Assembly (NCBI RefSeq): GCF_001439685.1
Contig: NZ_JYLH01000003.1
Location: 310,001 to 374,000 of the forward strand
Origin: Pseudomonas libanensis
GTDB taxonomy: Bacteria > Pseudomonadota > Gammaproteobacteria > Pseudomonadales > Pseudomonadaceae
Direction: 5' to 3'
DNA length: 64,000 nt
Shown: one piece after another, positions 33,191 through 42,243 of the stretch
How the letters are laid out: each line of letters opens with the position of its first letter
Position numbering within the stretch: the first letter of the stretch is position 1
The notes under the pieces: model-generated
The model's database searches: none
What the model was told of the DNA's origin: nothing
What the model saw: only the letters and a program-made list of their open reading frames with translations
Translations under genes and position numbers: made by a program

Positions 33191-33748
33191 ATGCCACGCT
33201 GCTTTTGGTGTTCTGAAGATCCGCTGTACATGGCTTATCACGATCAGGAGTGGGGAACGCCGCTGCGCGATGCGCAGGGTTTGTTCGAGTTGCTTTTGCT
33301 CGAAGGGTTCCAGGCAGGCCTGTCCTGGATCACCGTTTTACGCAAACGCGAGCATTATCGAAAGGTGTTGTTCGGCTTTGACGCGCAGCGTCTGGCGCAA
33401 TTGAGCGATGAGGAAATCGAGGTGCTGATGCAGGACCCGGGCATCGTGCGCAATCGCTTGAAGCTCAACGCTACCCGGCGCAACGCCACGGCCTGGCTGG
33501 CGCTGGAAGACCCGGTGGGGTTGCTGTGGTCGTTTGTCGGCGGCAAACCCAAGGTCAATCACTTCAAGGATCGCAGCGACGTCCCGGCGATCACGCCCGA
33601 AGCCGAAGCCATGAGCCGCGCCTTGAAAAAGGCAGGCTTCACTTTCGTCGGGCCGACCATCTGCTACGCCTTCATGCAGGCCTCGGGCATGGTCATGGAC
33701 CACACCCAGGACTGCGACCGCTACGCGGACTTGGCCAACGCCGGTTAG
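33191..33748 (+). CDS. tag: DNA-3-methyladenine glycosylase I
   Basis: This 185-residue base-excision repair enzyme removes 3-methyladenine from alkylated DNA. Zinc ligands are visible at the N-terminus (CFWCSEDPLYMAYHDQEWG) and C-terminus (MDHTQDCDRYADL). The conserved GFQAGLSWITVLRKRE stretch lies near 38-53. I chose the ATG at 33191 (MPRCFWCSED); the much longer open frame from 32111 runs opposite glyQ. It is divergent from glyQ, with 81 bases between them, and precedes the LpxL-like gene by 40 bases. Confidence 0.96.
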   Translation: MPRCFWCSEDPLYMAYHDQEWGTPLRDAQGLFELLLLEGFQAGLSWITVLRKREHYRKVLFGFDAQRLAQLSDEEIEVLMQDPGIVRNRLKLNATRRNATAWLALEDPVGLLWSFVGGKPKVNHFKDRSDVPAITPEAEAMSRALKKAGFTFVGPTICYAFMQASGMVMDHTQDCDRYADLANAG

Positions 33749-33788
33749 AATGCCAGCTTTGCGCACCACACACGATCAGGAGTGACCT

Positions 33789-34676
33789 GTGGAAAAGTTT
33801 AAAGGCGCCTTGCTGGTAGGCGCTCTCCGGTTGTTTGCCCTGCTGCCCTGGCGCGCCGTACAGGCCGTCGGCACGGGCATCGGCTGGATCATGTGGAAAA
33901 CCCCCAATCGTTCCCGCGACACGGTGCGGATCAACCTCTCCAAATGTTTCCCGGACATGGACCCGGCCGAGCGCGAGCGCCTGGTGGGCCGCAGCCTGAT
34001 GGACATCGGCAAATCCCTGACCGAAAGCGCCTGTGCGTGGATCTGGCCGGCGCAGCGTTCAATCGACCTGGTCCGTGAAGTCGAGGGCCTGGAAGTGCTG
34101 CACGAAGCCCTGGCCTCCGGCAAAGGCGTGGTGGGGATCACCAGCCACCTGGGCAACTGGGAAGTGTTGAACCACTTCTATTGCAGCCAGTGCAAGCCGA
34201 TCATTTTCTATCGCCCGCCCAAGCTCAAGGCCGTGGACGAGTTGTTGCGCAAACAGCGCGTACAGTTGGGCAACCGCGTGGCGGCCTCCACCAAGGAAGG
34301 CATTCTCAGCGTGATCAAGGAAGTGCGCAAAGGCGGCCAGGTGGGCATTCCTGCCGACCCGGAGCCGGCTGAGTCGGCCGGCATCTTCGTACCATTCTTT
34401 GCCACCCAGGCACTCACCAGCAAATTCGTGCCGAACATGCTCGCGGGCCACAAGGCGGTGGGCGTATTCCTGCATGCCCTACGCCTGCCGGACGGCTCGG
34501 GCTACAAGGTGATCCTGGAAGCGGCGCCGGAAGACATGTACAGCACAGACACCGCCACCTCCTGCGCGGCGATGAGCAAGGTGGTGGAGCGCTATGTCGG
34601 CGCCTACCCGAGCCAGTACATGTGGAGCATGAAGCGCTTCAAGAAGCGCCCGCCGGGTGAGGCGCGGTGGTATTGA
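33789..34676 (+). CDS. Lipid A biosynthesis lauroyl acyltransferase (LpxL/HtrB family)
   Basis: This 295-residue inner-membrane enzyme transfers a secondary acyl chain from acyl-ACP to lipid A. A hydrophobic N-terminus (about 5-35) anchors it. The catalytic HX4D/E motif is HLGNWE (about 118-123), and GQVGIPADPEPAESAG is the second conserved block. The start is GTG 33789-33791 with an aggagtgacct ribosome site. It is placed like PA0011 of P. aeruginosa, one of its two HtrB homologs, so a second paralog elsewhere is expected. A REP element follows. Confidence 0.9.
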   Translation: MEKFKGALLVGALRLFALLPWRAVQAVGTGIGWIMWKTPNRSRDTVRINLSKCFPDMDPAERERLVGRSLMDIGKSLTESACAWIWPAQRSIDLVREVEGLEVLHEALASGKGVVGITSHLGNWEVLNHFYCSQCKPIIFYRPPKLKAVDELLRKQRVQLGNRVAASTKEGILSVIKEVRKGGQVGIPADPEPAESAGIFVPFFATQALTSKFVPNMLAGHKAVGVFLHALRLPDGSGYKVILEAAPEDMYSTDTATSCAAMSKVVERYVGAYPSQYMWSMKRFKKRPPGEARWY

Positions 34677-34708
34677 TTCACCGCTGACTCAAGGTCTATG
34701 CGAAACCC

Positions 34709-34734
34709 ATGTGGGAGCGGGCTTGCTCCCACAT
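34709..34734. repeat. REP element (single)
   Basis: TGTGGGAGCGGGCTTGCTCCCACA-type palindrome after the LpxL-like gene: the classical Pseudomonas REP core. It could act as a 3' stem-loop for the converging genes. Confidence 0.85.
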
Positions 34735-34746
34735 TTTGATCTCCAT

Positions 34747-35058
34747 TCAGGCCTGGCGATCTAGTTTCTTCAGGAACACTGCCATCTCTTTCTCGGCCTG
34801 TTTGTCGCCATGGGCCAAAGCCGCTTCTATGCCTTTTTCCCAAGCGTGTCGTGCTCCAGCGTTATCACCCTGCCCCAACTGCGCCTTGCCCAACAGCTTC
34901 CACGCCGCCGAATACTGTGGGTCGAACTCGACACACTTTTGCAAATGCTCGGCCGCCTTGGCGTTGTCCTTCAGGTCCAGGTAACCCTTGCCCAGGCCAA
35001 AGCGCAGCAATGAATTATCCACACCCTTGGCGAGCATTTTTTCCAGGGATTCGAGCAT
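34747..35058 (-). CDS. Small tetratricopeptide repeat protein
   Basis: This 103-residue protein is built mostly of TPR helices. Two repeats are visible: residues about 14-47 (NSLLRFGLGKGYLDLKDNAKAAEHLQKCVEFDP) and about 48-83 (YSAAWKLLGKAQLGQGDNAGARHAWEKGIEAA). There is no signal peptide, so it is cytoplasmic. TPRs mediate protein contacts; the partner is unknown. Its place near trkA is conserved in Pseudomonas. It lies between two REP loci, and a perfect DnaA box (35015-35023) is near its start. Confidence 0.85.
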   Translation of the reverse strand: MLESLEKMLAKGVDNSLLRFGLGKGYLDLKDNAKAAEHLQKCVEFDPQYSAAWKLLGKAQLGQGDNAGARHAWEKGIEAALAHGDKQAEKEMAVFLKKLDRQA

Positions 35059-35097
35059 GGCTGTGCGTCCTTTAGCTACATAGCGGTTTCGATATCG

Positions 35098-35170
35098 TCA
35101 TCGCAGGCAAGCCCGCTCCCACACTTGGAACGCGATCACATGTGGGAGCGGGCTTGCCCGCGATGACGGC
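35098..35170. repeat. REPIN (inverted pair of REP elements)
   Basis: Two REP cores in opposite orientation (TCGCAGGCAAGCCCGCTCCCACA and TGTGGGAGCGGGCTTGCCCGCGA) with a short spacer form a REP doublet between the TPR gene and trkA. Such doublets are mobilised by RAYT transposases in P. fluorescens; no RAYT gene is in this window. Confidence 0.9.
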
Positions 35171-35193
35171 GGCAGGCTCACTCAATTTTTTAA

Positions 35194-36567
35194 TCAGAAA
35201 AAACTCAGCCCCACGTGGAACAGCTTCTCCACATCGCGGATATGTTTCTTATCCACAAGGAACAAAATCACATGGTCACCCGTGGCGATCACCGTATCGT
35301 CGTGGGCAATGATCACTTCTTCATCACGAATAATTGCGCCAATAGTGGTGCCCGGCGGCAGGCCGATATCGCGAATGGCCTTGCCGATCACTTTGCTCGA
35401 CTTCGAGTCACCGTGGGCGATGGCCTCGATGGCTTCCGCCGCGCCCCGGCGCAATGAGTGCACGCTGACGATATCGCCACGGCGCACGTGGGCGAGCAAG
35501 GTGCCAATGGTGGCCAGCTGCGGGCTGATGGCGATATCGATATCGCCACCCTGGATCAGGTCGACGTAGGCCGGGTTGTTGATGATGGTCATCACCTTCT
35601 TCGCCCCCAGCCGCTTGGCCAGCAGCGACGACATGATGTTGGCTTCGTCATCGTTGGTCAGGGCCAGGAAGATGTCGGCGTCGGCGATGTTCTCTTCCAT
35701 CAGCAGGTCGCGGTCCGAGGCGCTGCCTTGCAGTACGACGGTGCTGTCGAGGGTGTCGGACAAATGCCGACAACGCGCCGGGCTCATCTCGATGATCTTC
35801 ACTTGGTAGCGGCTTTCGATGGCTTCGGCCAGGCGTTCGCCAATCTGCCCACCGCCAGCGATGACAATGCGCTTGTAGCTTTCATCGAGCCTGCGCATTT
35901 CGCTCATGACGGCGCGAATATTCGCTTTGGCGGCGATGAAAAACACTTCGTCGTCGGCTTCAATCACCGTATCGCCCTGGGGCAGGATCGGCCGGTCACG
36001 TCGGAAAATTGCCGCTACGCGGGTTTCCACATTCGGCATGTGTTCGCGCAGCTGGCGCAGTTGCTGGCCCACCAACGGCCCACCGTAGTAAGCCTTCACC
36101 GCCACCAATTGTGCCTTGCCTTCGGCGAAGTCGATCACCTGCAAGGCGCCCGGAATCTCGATCAGGCGCTTGATGTAGTGGGTCACGACCTGTTCCGGGC
36201 TGATCAGTACGTCGACGGGAATGGCATCGTTATCGAACAGGCCGGCGCGGGTCAGGTAGGCCGCCTCGCGCACGCGGGCGATCTTGGTCGGAGTATGGAA
36301 CAAGGTATGGGCCACCTGGCAGGCGACCATGTTGGTTTCGTCGCTGTTGGTCACCGCGACCAGCATGTCGGCATCGTCGGCACCCGCCTGACGCAGCACC
36401 GTCGGAAACGATGCGCGGCCTTGCACCGTGCGGATGTCCAGGCGGTCGCCCAGGTTACGCAGGCGCTCGGCATCAGTGTCGACCACGGTAATGTCGTTGG
36501 CTTCGCCGGCCAGATGTTCGGCCAGCGTGCCGCCGACCTGCCCTGCCCCAAGGATGATGATTTTCAT
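35194..36567 (-). CDS. trkA: Trk system potassium uptake regulatory protein TrkA
   Basis: This 457-residue cytoplasmic protein gates the Trk potassium channel. It consists of two RCK units: a Rossmann fold with NAD motif [13 protein letters not shown] (7-19) plus TrkA-C domain, then the second fold with [13 protein letters not shown] (about 239-251) plus TrkA-C domain. Full length. It follows rsmB by 22 bases. The 3' end carries a degenerate parS-like sequence (35207-35222) and a perfect DnaA box (35249-35257). Confidence 0.97.
   Translation of the reverse strand: MKIIILGAGQVGGTLAEHLAGEANDITVVDTDAERLRNLGDRLDIRTVQGRASFPTVLRQAGADDADMLVAVTNSDETNMVACQVAHTLFHTPTKIARVREAAYLTRAGLFDNDAIPVDVLISPEQVVTHYIKRLIEIPGALQVIDFAEGKAQLVAVKAYYGGPLVGQQLRQLREHMPNVETRVAAIFRRDRPILPQGDTVIEADDEVFFIAAKANIRAVMSEMRRLDESYKRIVIAGGGQIGERLAEAIESRYQVKIIEMSPARCRHLSDTLDSTVVLQGSASDRDLLMEENIADADIFLALTNDDEANIMSSLLAKRLGAKKVMTIINNPAYVDLIQGGDIDIAISPQLATIGTLLAHVRRGDIVSVHSLRRGAAEAIEAIAHGDSKSSKVIGKAIRDIGLPPGTTIGAIIRDEEVIIAHDDTVIATGDHVILFLVDKKHIRDVEKLFHVGLSFF
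35207..35222. promoter_or_regulatory. Degenerate parS-like site at the end of trkA
   Basis: AGCCCCACGTGGAACA keeps the central CCACGTGG and one intact half of the parS palindrome (13 of 16 match). ParB binding is uncertain. Confidence 0.4.
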
Positions 36568-36589
36568 CCAGTCACTCCCTTAAAACCAT

Positions 36590-37900
36590 TCAGCCGCGCA
36601 CGGCGGCGATCTTGATCAGTTTGGCGTAGTAGAAGCCATCGTGCCCGCCTTCCTGCGCGAGCAGTTGGCGGCCGTGGGGCTGCTTGATACCGGCGCTGGT
36701 AGCCAGGTCCAGCTCGCGCACGCCGCTGGTACGGGCGAGGAAGGCCTGGATGACCTCGGTATTTTCGGTGGGTAGCGTGGAGCAGGTGGCGTAAAGCAGG
36801 ATGCCGCCGACTTCCAGGGTCGGCCACAGCGCGTCGAGCAGTTCGCCTTGCAGCACCGCCAGGGCGGCGATGTCGTCGGGCTGGCGGGTCAGCTTGATGT
36901 CCGGATGACGGCGGATCACGCCGGTGGCCGAGCAAGGAGCGTCCAGCAGGATGCGCTGGAATGGCTTGCCGTCCCACCACGCTGCGGTATCGCGGCCGTC
37001 GGCGGCAATCAGGTCGGCGCTCAGGCCCAGGCGTGCGAGGTTTTCTCGTACGCGTACAAGGCGCTTGGCTTCAAGATCCACGGCCACTACCCCGGCCAGG
37101 TCTTTTTCAACTTCGAGAATGTGGCACGTCTTACCGCCCGGCGCGCAGCAGGCGTCGAGTACACGCTGGCCGGGCGCCAGGTCGAGCAAGTCGGCGGCCA
37201 ATTGCGCGGCCTCGTCCTGCACGCTGATCCAGCCTTCGGCAAAGCCCGGCAGGCTGCGCACATCGGTGGCGGCTTCGAGCACGATGCCGTCGGTGCTGTA
37301 CGCGCAGGGTGTGGCGTTGATGTCGGTGTCGGCCAGCAACTGCAGATACGCATCACGGCTGTGGTGACGACGGTTGACCCGCAGGATCATCGGCGGGTGT
37401 GCGTTGTTGGCCGCGCAGATAGCCTCCCATTGCTCAGGCCAAAAGGCTTTAAGGGACTTTTGCAGCCAGCGCGGGTGGGCGGTGCGCACCACCGGATCAT
37501 GCTCCAGCTCGGCCAGCAGCGCATCGCTCTCGCGCTGGGCGCGGCGCAGCACGGCATTGAGCAGGGCCTTGGCCCAAGGCTTTTTCAGTTTGTCGGCGCA
37601 ACCGACGGTTTCCCCAATGGCGGCGTGGGCCGGCACTCGGGTATAGAGCAACTGGTAGAGGCCCACCAGCAACAGCGCCTCGACGTCAGCGTCCGCGGCT
37701 TTGAACGGTTTTTGCAGCAGCTTTGCCGCCAGCGCAGACAACCGAGGCTGCCAACGGGCGGTGCCAAAGGCCAGGTCCTGGGTGAAGCCGCGGTCGCGGT
37801 CTTCGACTTTATCCAGCTGGGTTGGCAGTGAGCTGTTCAGCGAAGCCTTGCCGTTGAGGACAGCAGCGAGAGCCTTGGCGGCGGCCAGACGTGGGTTCAT
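36590..37900 (-). CDS. rsmB: 16S rRNA (cytosine-C5)-methyltransferase RsmB
   Basis: This 436-residue enzyme methylates C967 of 16S rRNA. An N-terminal NusB-like RNA-binding domain (about 1-140) precedes the methyltransferase domain. The SAM motif is [17 protein letters not shown] (about 244-260), and the motif-[10 protein letters not shown] (about 318-325) and motif-[11 protein letters not shown] supply the two catalytic cysteines. The start overlaps fmt by four bases (ATGA). Confidence 0.97.
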   Translation of the reverse strand: MNPRLAAAKALAAVLNGKASLNSSLPTQLDKVEDRDRGFTQDLAFGTARWQPRLSALAAKLLQKPFKAADADVEALLLVGLYQLLYTRVPAHAAIGETVGCADKLKKPWAKALLNAVLRRAQRESDALLAELEHDPVVRTAHPRWLQKSLKAFWPEQWEAICAANNAHPPMILRVNRRHHSRDAYLQLLADTDINATPCAYSTDGIVLEAATDVRSLPGFAEGWISVQDEAAQLAADLLDLAPGQRVLDACCAPGGKTCHILEVEKDLAGVVAVDLEAKRLVRVRENLARLGLSADLIAADGRDTAAWWDGKPFQRILLDAPCSATGVIRRHPDIKLTRQPDDIAALAVLQGELLDALWPTLEVGGILLYATCSTLPTENTEVIQAFLARTSGVRELDLATSAGIKQPHGRQLLAQEGGHDGFYYAKLIKIAAVRG

Positions 37901-38850
37901 TGAGCGGCCACCCCAAGGATGGTGCCCAGGGCAAATTTCTCACGGCGACTGTTGAACAAATCGCTGAAGTTCAGCGCTTTGCCGCCGGGCAATTGCAGGC
38001 GAGTCAGGCACAGCGCCTGTTCGCCACAAGCCACCAGCAGACCATCTTTGCTGGCGCCGATGATTTCGCCGGGAGTGCCTTTGCCATCGGCCAGGGTCGC
38101 GGCCAACACTTTCAAGGCTTCGCCGTTCAAAGTGCTGTGGCAGATCGGCCATGGGTTGAAGGCACGGACCAGGCGCTCCAGTTCCACGGCCGGGCGGCTC
38201 CAGTCGATGCGCGCTTCGTCCTTGTTCAGCTTGTGGGCGTAGGTGGCCAGGCTGTCGTCCTGGATTTCGCCTTGCAGGGTGCCGGCCGCAAGGCCTGCGA
38301 TGGCCTGGATCACGGCGGGCGGGCCCAGTTCAGCCAAGCGGTCATGCAGGCTGCCGCCGGTGTCTTGGGCGGTGATCGGCGTGGTGACCTTGAGCAGCAT
38401 CGGCCCGGTGTCCAGGCCGGCTTCCATGCGCATCACGGTCACGCCGCTCTCGCTGTCGCCGGCTTCAACGGCGCGTTGAATCGGCGCCGCACCGCGCCAG
38501 CGTGGCAGCAGTGAAGCATGACTGTTGATGCAACCCAGGCGCGGGATATCCAGCACCGCCTGGGGCAGGATCAAGCCGTAGGCCACCACCACCAGCAGGT
38601 CCGGTTTCAGCGCGGCCATTTCGGCCTGGGCCTCGGCATTGCGCAAGGTCGGTGGCTGCAGCACTGGGATATTGTGCTCCAGTGCCAATTGCTTCACCGC
38701 GCTCGGCATCAGTTTTTGCCCACGACCGGCCGGTCGATCCGGCTGGGTGTACACCGCGACGATGTCATAAGGGCTGGCAAGCAGCGCCTTGAGGTGTTCG
38801 GCGGCGAATTCAGGGGTGCCGGCAAAAACAATGCGCAATGGCTCGGTCAT
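37897..38850 (-). CDS. fmt: Methionyl-tRNA formyltransferase
   Basis: This 317-residue enzyme formylates the initiator Met-tRNA with 10-formyl-tetrahydrofolate. It has the N-terminal Rossmann formyltransferase domain ([15 protein letters not shown]), the active-site region [20 protein letters not shown] (about 108-127) with catalytic His, and the C-terminal OB-fold. It forms the conserved def-fmt-rsmB-trkA set with neighbours. A terminator-like hairpin lies in the 69-base gap after def, so fmt may be partly uncoupled from def. Confidence 0.98.
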   Translation of the reverse strand: MTEPLRIVFAGTPEFAAEHLKALLASPYDIVAVYTQPDRPAGRGQKLMPSAVKQLALEHNIPVLQPPTLRNAEAQAEMAALKPDLLVVVAYGLILPQAVLDIPRLGCINSHASLLPRWRGAAPIQRAVEAGDSESGVTVMRMEAGLDTGPMLLKVTTPITAQDTGGSLHDRLAELGPPAVIQAIAGLAAGTLQGEIQDDSLATYAHKLNKDEARIDWSRPAVELERLVRAFNPWPICHSTLNGEALKVLAATLADGKGTPGEIIGASKDGLLVACGEQALCLTRLQLPGGKALNFSDLFNSRREKFALGTILGVAAQ

Positions 38851-38883
38851 GGGCGTTCTCGGTTAAAAGCAGTCACAAAAGAA

Positions 38884-38913
38884 AAAGGCTTGCCGCAGCA
38901 AGCCTTTGGAAGA
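38884..38913 (-). terminator. Terminator-like hairpin between def and fmt
   Basis: AAAGGCTTGC and GCAAGCCTTT (38884-38893 and 38898-38907) form a perfect 10-base-pair stem. On the minus strand it is followed by TTCTTTT, toward fmt. It could terminate or attenuate transcription within this conserved gene set. Confidence 0.7.
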
Positions 38914-38919
38914 AGGGTA

Positions 38920-39426
38920 TCAAGCTTGCTGGCGATGCTTTTTTTCCAGCTTTTTCTTGATCCGGTCACGCTTGAGCGTGGACAGGTAATCGACAAACAG
39001 CTTGCCGTTGAGGTGGTCGCATTCATGCTGGATGCATACCGCCAACAGGCCTTCGGCAACCAGTTCGAACGGCTTGCCATCACGGTCCAGGGCCTTGATC
39101 TTCACGCGCAGCGGGCGTTCGACGTTCTCGTAGAACTCCGGCACCGACAGGCAGCCTTCCTGGTATTCGCCCATCTCTTCGGTCAGCGGTTCGAACTCGG
39201 GGTTGATGTATACCCGAGGCTCGCTGCGATCTTCCGACAGGTCCATGACTACGACGCGCAGATGCACGTTGACCTGGGTGGCGGCGAGGCCGATGCCCGG
39301 GGCTTCATACATTGTTTCAAACATGTCATCGACCAACTGACGAACCTTGTCGTCCACTACGGCCACCGGCTTGGCGATCGTGCGCAGGCGCGAGTCGGGA
39401 AATTCGAGGATGTTCAAAATAGCCAT
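38920..39426 (-). CDS. def: Peptide deformylase
   Basis: This 168-residue metalloenzyme removes the N-formyl group from new proteins. All three family motifs are intact: GIGLAATQ (44-51), EGCLS (90-94, metal-binding Cys92) and HECDH (134-138). I chose ATG 39424-39426 ([10 protein letters not shown]); the longer frame to 39540 is non-conserved. It is divergent from the LysM-family gene at 39562, and 39427-39561 must hold both promoters. Confidence 0.98.
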   Translation of the reverse strand: MAILNILEFPDSRLRTIAKPVAVVDDKVRQLVDDMFETMYEAPGIGLAATQVNVHLRVVVMDLSEDRSEPRVYINPEFEPLTEEMGEYQEGCLSVPEFYENVERPLRVKIKALDRDGKPFELVAEGLLAVCIQHECDHLNGKLFVDYLSTLKRDRIKKKLEKKHRQQA

Positions 39427-39561
39427 AAGCGTAATTGCTGCACATGTGAGGTAGAGACCAATCGGCGGTGGGATGGACCCACACGGCCGGTGTGAAACGC
39501 TCGGAAGCCGCGAAGGCCATGACATTTCACGCGAACGCACATAATAAAGGAGATTGACCCC

Positions 39562-40338
39562 ATGAGGAAATCGCTACTCGTCTTGCTGCTATGGGCCCCG
39601 CTTGCCACGGCACTGATTGCGCAGCCCACCGAGCGCCTGGGCCAGGTGCCGCAACAGGCTATCCAGCACTTCCTGCTGCATAACCGTATTCTCGATTCAC
39701 CCCAGGACCTGGACAACGCACCTTACATTGTCGCGGTACAAGGCGGTCGTGTGCTGGGCGCCAACGGCGAGCGTATACATGCTCGCGGTAGCTTGGACCC
39801 GGCCCAGCCCAGCTATGGGATCTTTCGTCGGGGCAAGGCCTACATCGACCCTGACACCCAGGAGCTACTGGGAATCAACGCCAATGACATCGGCACCGCG
39901 CGCTTTTTGCTCGCCGACAACCTCACCACCTTGACGGTACAGAGGGTGACCCAGGAAATCCGCCCGGGCGACCGTTTGCTCCGTGCCGAACCGCCTGTCG
40001 AGCTGGCCAACCTGCAAGCAGCCAAATCAGCTCCCTTCATCGAAGGGCAAATTATCGATATTCCCAGGGGCATCACTCAGTTCGGCGTGCTGGATGCCGT
40101 GACCCTGAACAAGGGACGTCGCGATGGCCTGGTAGAAGGCCAATTGCTCACGGTGATCAAGACTGGCGCCACTGTGCGAGACGCCCTTACGGGCGTGCCG
40201 ACCCGACTTCCCGATGAGCGGGCCGGCACCCTGCAGGTCTTTCGCACCTATGAAAAGCTCAGTTATGCCCTGGTGCTCAGTGCTTCACGCGCCCTGGCGA
40301 TAAGGGACCGTTTTGAGGTCGCTCAACAATCACAATAA
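39562..40338 (+). CDS. LysM-family exported protein lacking its LysM domain
   Basis: 258 residues. A signal peptide ([20 protein letters not shown]) is followed directly by the C-terminal region typical of the Pseudomonas LysM protein found upstream of dprA (PA0020 type): [67 protein letters not shown] and [22 protein letters not shown]. Family members are roughly 340 residues and carry a peptidoglycan-binding LysM domain (TVVKGDTLWDIS) right after the signal peptide. No such motif is present here, and the frame is open, so the domain seems cleanly removed in frame. It may be periplasmic; function unknown. The family role is from memory, not computed. Confidence 0.75.
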   Translation: MRKSLLVLLLWAPLATALIAQPTERLGQVPQQAIQHFLLHNRILDSPQDLDNAPYIVAVQGGRVLGANGERIHARGSLDPAQPSYGIFRRGKAYIDPDTQELLGINANDIGTARFLLADNLTTLTVQRVTQEIRPGDRLLRAEPPVELANLQAAKSAPFIEGQIIDIPRGITQFGVLDAVTLNKGRRDGLVEGQLLTVIKTGATVRDALTGVPTRLPDERAGTLQVFRTYEKLSYALVLSASRALAIRDRFEVAQQSQ

Positions 40339-40401
40339 ATAGCCTGCTAAATAAGTTACCAACAGAGTTATCCACAGCTTGTTCCGGTCAAGGATGATCA
40401 A

Positions 40402-41505
40402 ATGAATCCGATAAACAGTAGTGAAATCTCTCCGGCAGAACTGGAAGCCCGGCTACGCTTGCACAGGCTGCCGGAACTGGGCCCGAAGCGTTTTCATACG
40501 TTGATTGAAGCCTTCGGCTGTGCCTCCAAGGCCATCAGTGCTCCTGCCAGTGCCTGGCGTTCCCTCGGCTTGCCCGCCATCAGTGCTGATGCCCGGCGTA
40601 GCCCGCAAATTCGTGACGGCGCCAGTGAGGCGTTGGCGTGGCTGGGCCACCCGGCCCAGCATTTGCTGATGTGGGACCAGCCTGACTACCCTGCACTGCT
40701 CGCCCAGATCGATGACGCGCCGCCGCTGTTATTTGTCGCGGGTAATCCAGGCATTCTGGAAAAACCCCAGTTGGCCATGGTCGGTAGTCGGCGGGCGTCG
40801 CGCCCGGGAATGGACACGGCCGCTGCGTTTTCCCGCAGCCTGGCGAGCGCCGGTTTTGTCATCACCAGCGGTCTCGCATTGGGCATAGACGGCGCGGCGC
40901 ATCAGGCGGCACTGGATGTGGGCGGCCATACAATCGGCGTGCTCGGCACGGGCCTGGAAAATTTTTATCCACAGCGCCATCGTAAGCTTGCGGCGGCAAT
41001 GATTGCCCAGGGCAGCGCGGTGGTTTCCGAGTTTCCGCTGGATGCGCCGCCTCAGGCCGGCAATTTCCCACGGCGCAATCGGATTATCAGCGGGCTCTCG
41101 CTGGGCGTCCTGGTGGTGGAAGCCAGCATGGCCAGCGGTTCGCTGATCACTGCGCGGCTGGCGGCGGAACAAGGGCGTGAGGTGTATGCGATCCCGGGTT
41201 CCATCCATCATCCCGGGGCCAAGGGCTGTCATCAGCTGATTCGCGATGGCGCAGTGCTGGTGGAAACCATCGAACACATTCTTGAAGGCTTGCGCGGTTG
41301 GCAAGCGGTGTCGCGTCCCGCGCCGCTGCCGGTTATTCACCCACTGGTAGCGCTTTTGCATGCGGCGCCGCATAGCAGCGAAGCCCTGGCGATTGCCAGC
41401 GGTCGGCCGTTGTCTCACGTGCTGGCAGCCCTTACGGAACTGGAGCTTGAGGGCCAGGTGACCTGCGAAAGCGGACGCTGGCTTGCGCGTTGCCAGCTTT
41501 TGTAG
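40402..41505 (+). CDS. dprA: DNA processing protein DprA (Smf)
   Basis: This 367-residue DprA binds incoming single-stranded DNA and loads RecA during transformation. The Rossmann-like core contains MVGSRRASRPGMDTAAAFSRSLA (about 127-149), GLALGIDGAAHQAAL and SEFPLDAPPQAGNFPRRNRIISGLS (about 210-234). A C-terminal winged-helix-like domain (about 310-367) follows. The ATG at 40402 has aaggatgatca before it. It follows the LysM-like gene by 63 bases with a perfect DnaA box between (40368-40376), and a second box lies inside (40965-40973). Confidence 0.96.
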   Translation: MNPINSSEISPAELEARLRLHRLPELGPKRFHTLIEAFGCASKAISAPASAWRSLGLPAISADARRSPQIRDGASEALAWLGHPAQHLLMWDQPDYPALLAQIDDAPPLLFVAGNPGILEKPQLAMVGSRRASRPGMDTAAAFSRSLASAGFVITSGLALGIDGAAHQAALDVGGHTIGVLGTGLENFYPQRHRKLAAAMIAQGSAVVSEFPLDAPPQAGNFPRRNRIISGLSLGVLVVEASMASGSLITARLAAEQGREVYAIPGSIHHPGAKGCHQLIRDGAVLVETIEHILEGLRGWQAVSRPAPLPVIHPLVALLHAAPHSSEALAIASGRPLSHVLAALTELELEGQVTCESGRWLARCQLL

Positions 41506-41580
41506 CCGTCAGTTCTTTGGAGCTGGGTTTTGTAACGAAGATCGGTAAACTGCCCAGAGCTTTAGTTCGGAGAGTAAACA

Positions 41581-42138
41581 ATGGTCAACAGGTGGCGTGT
41601 GCTGGAAGCCGCACGGGAAATTCGCGCAGGCGCGGTGATTGCCTATCCGACCGAAGCGGTCTGGGGCCTGGGCTGCGACCCGTGGAATGAAGAAGCGGTG
41701 GATCGGCTGCTGGCGATCAAGAACCGGTCAGTGGACAAGGGCCTGATCCTGGTGGCGGACAATATCCGTCAGTTCGACTTTCTGTTTGAAGACTTCCCGG
41801 ACACCTGGATCGAACGCATGGCCAGCACCTGGCCTGGACCTAACACCTGGCTGGTGCCCCATCAGGACTTGCTGCCGGAATGGGTCACAGGCATGCATGA
41901 CACGGTGGCCTTGCGGGTCACGGACCACCCGTTGGTGCGGGATTTGTGCGCGCAGGTCGGGCCGCTGATTTCCACGTCGGCCAATCCTCAAGGTCGTCCG
42001 GCGGCACGCACGCGGATTCGCGTGGAGCAGTATTTCCGCGGGCAACTGGACCTGGTGTTGGGTGGCGCCCTGGGTGGGCGCAAGAACCCGAGCCTGATTC
42101 GTGACCTGGTGACGGGGGATGTGGTGCGGCCCTCCTAA
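41581..42138 (+). CDS. tsaC: L-threonylcarbamoyladenylate synthase
   Basis: This 185-residue TsaC/YrdC enzyme makes threonylcarbamoyl-AMP from threonine, bicarbonate and ATP for the t6A modification of ANN-decoding tRNAs. The conserved [23 protein letters not shown] (about 19-41) and the [13 protein letters not shown] nucleotide-binding stretch are present, with [17 protein letters not shown] (about 133-149) near the C-terminus. The start [10 protein letters not shown] follows a ggagag ribosome site. Confidence 0.96.
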   Translation: MVNRWRVLEAAREIRAGAVIAYPTEAVWGLGCDPWNEEAVDRLLAIKNRSVDKGLILVADNIRQFDFLFEDFPDTWIERMASTWPGPNTWLVPHQDLLPEWVTGMHDTVALRVTDHPLVRDLCAQVGPLISTSANPQGRPAARTRIRVEQYFRGQLDLVLGGALGGRKNPSLIRDLVTGDVVRPS

Positions 42139-42152
42139 GACCGAGGTGCGGC

Positions 42153-42239
42153 CATCGTGGGCAAGCCCCCTCCCACATGTTGGCCGCGTTGTCATGACGG
42201 ACACAGATCAAATGTGGGGGTGGGCTTGCCCGCGATGAC
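42153..42239. repeat. REPIN between tsaC and qor
   Basis: Two REP cores in opposite orientation: CATCGTGGGCAAGCCCCC (42153 onward, ending CTCCCACA) and TGTGGGGGTGGGCTTGCCCG (about 42213-42233). They lie between converging genes. Confidence 0.85.
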
Positions 42240-42243
42240 TCGC

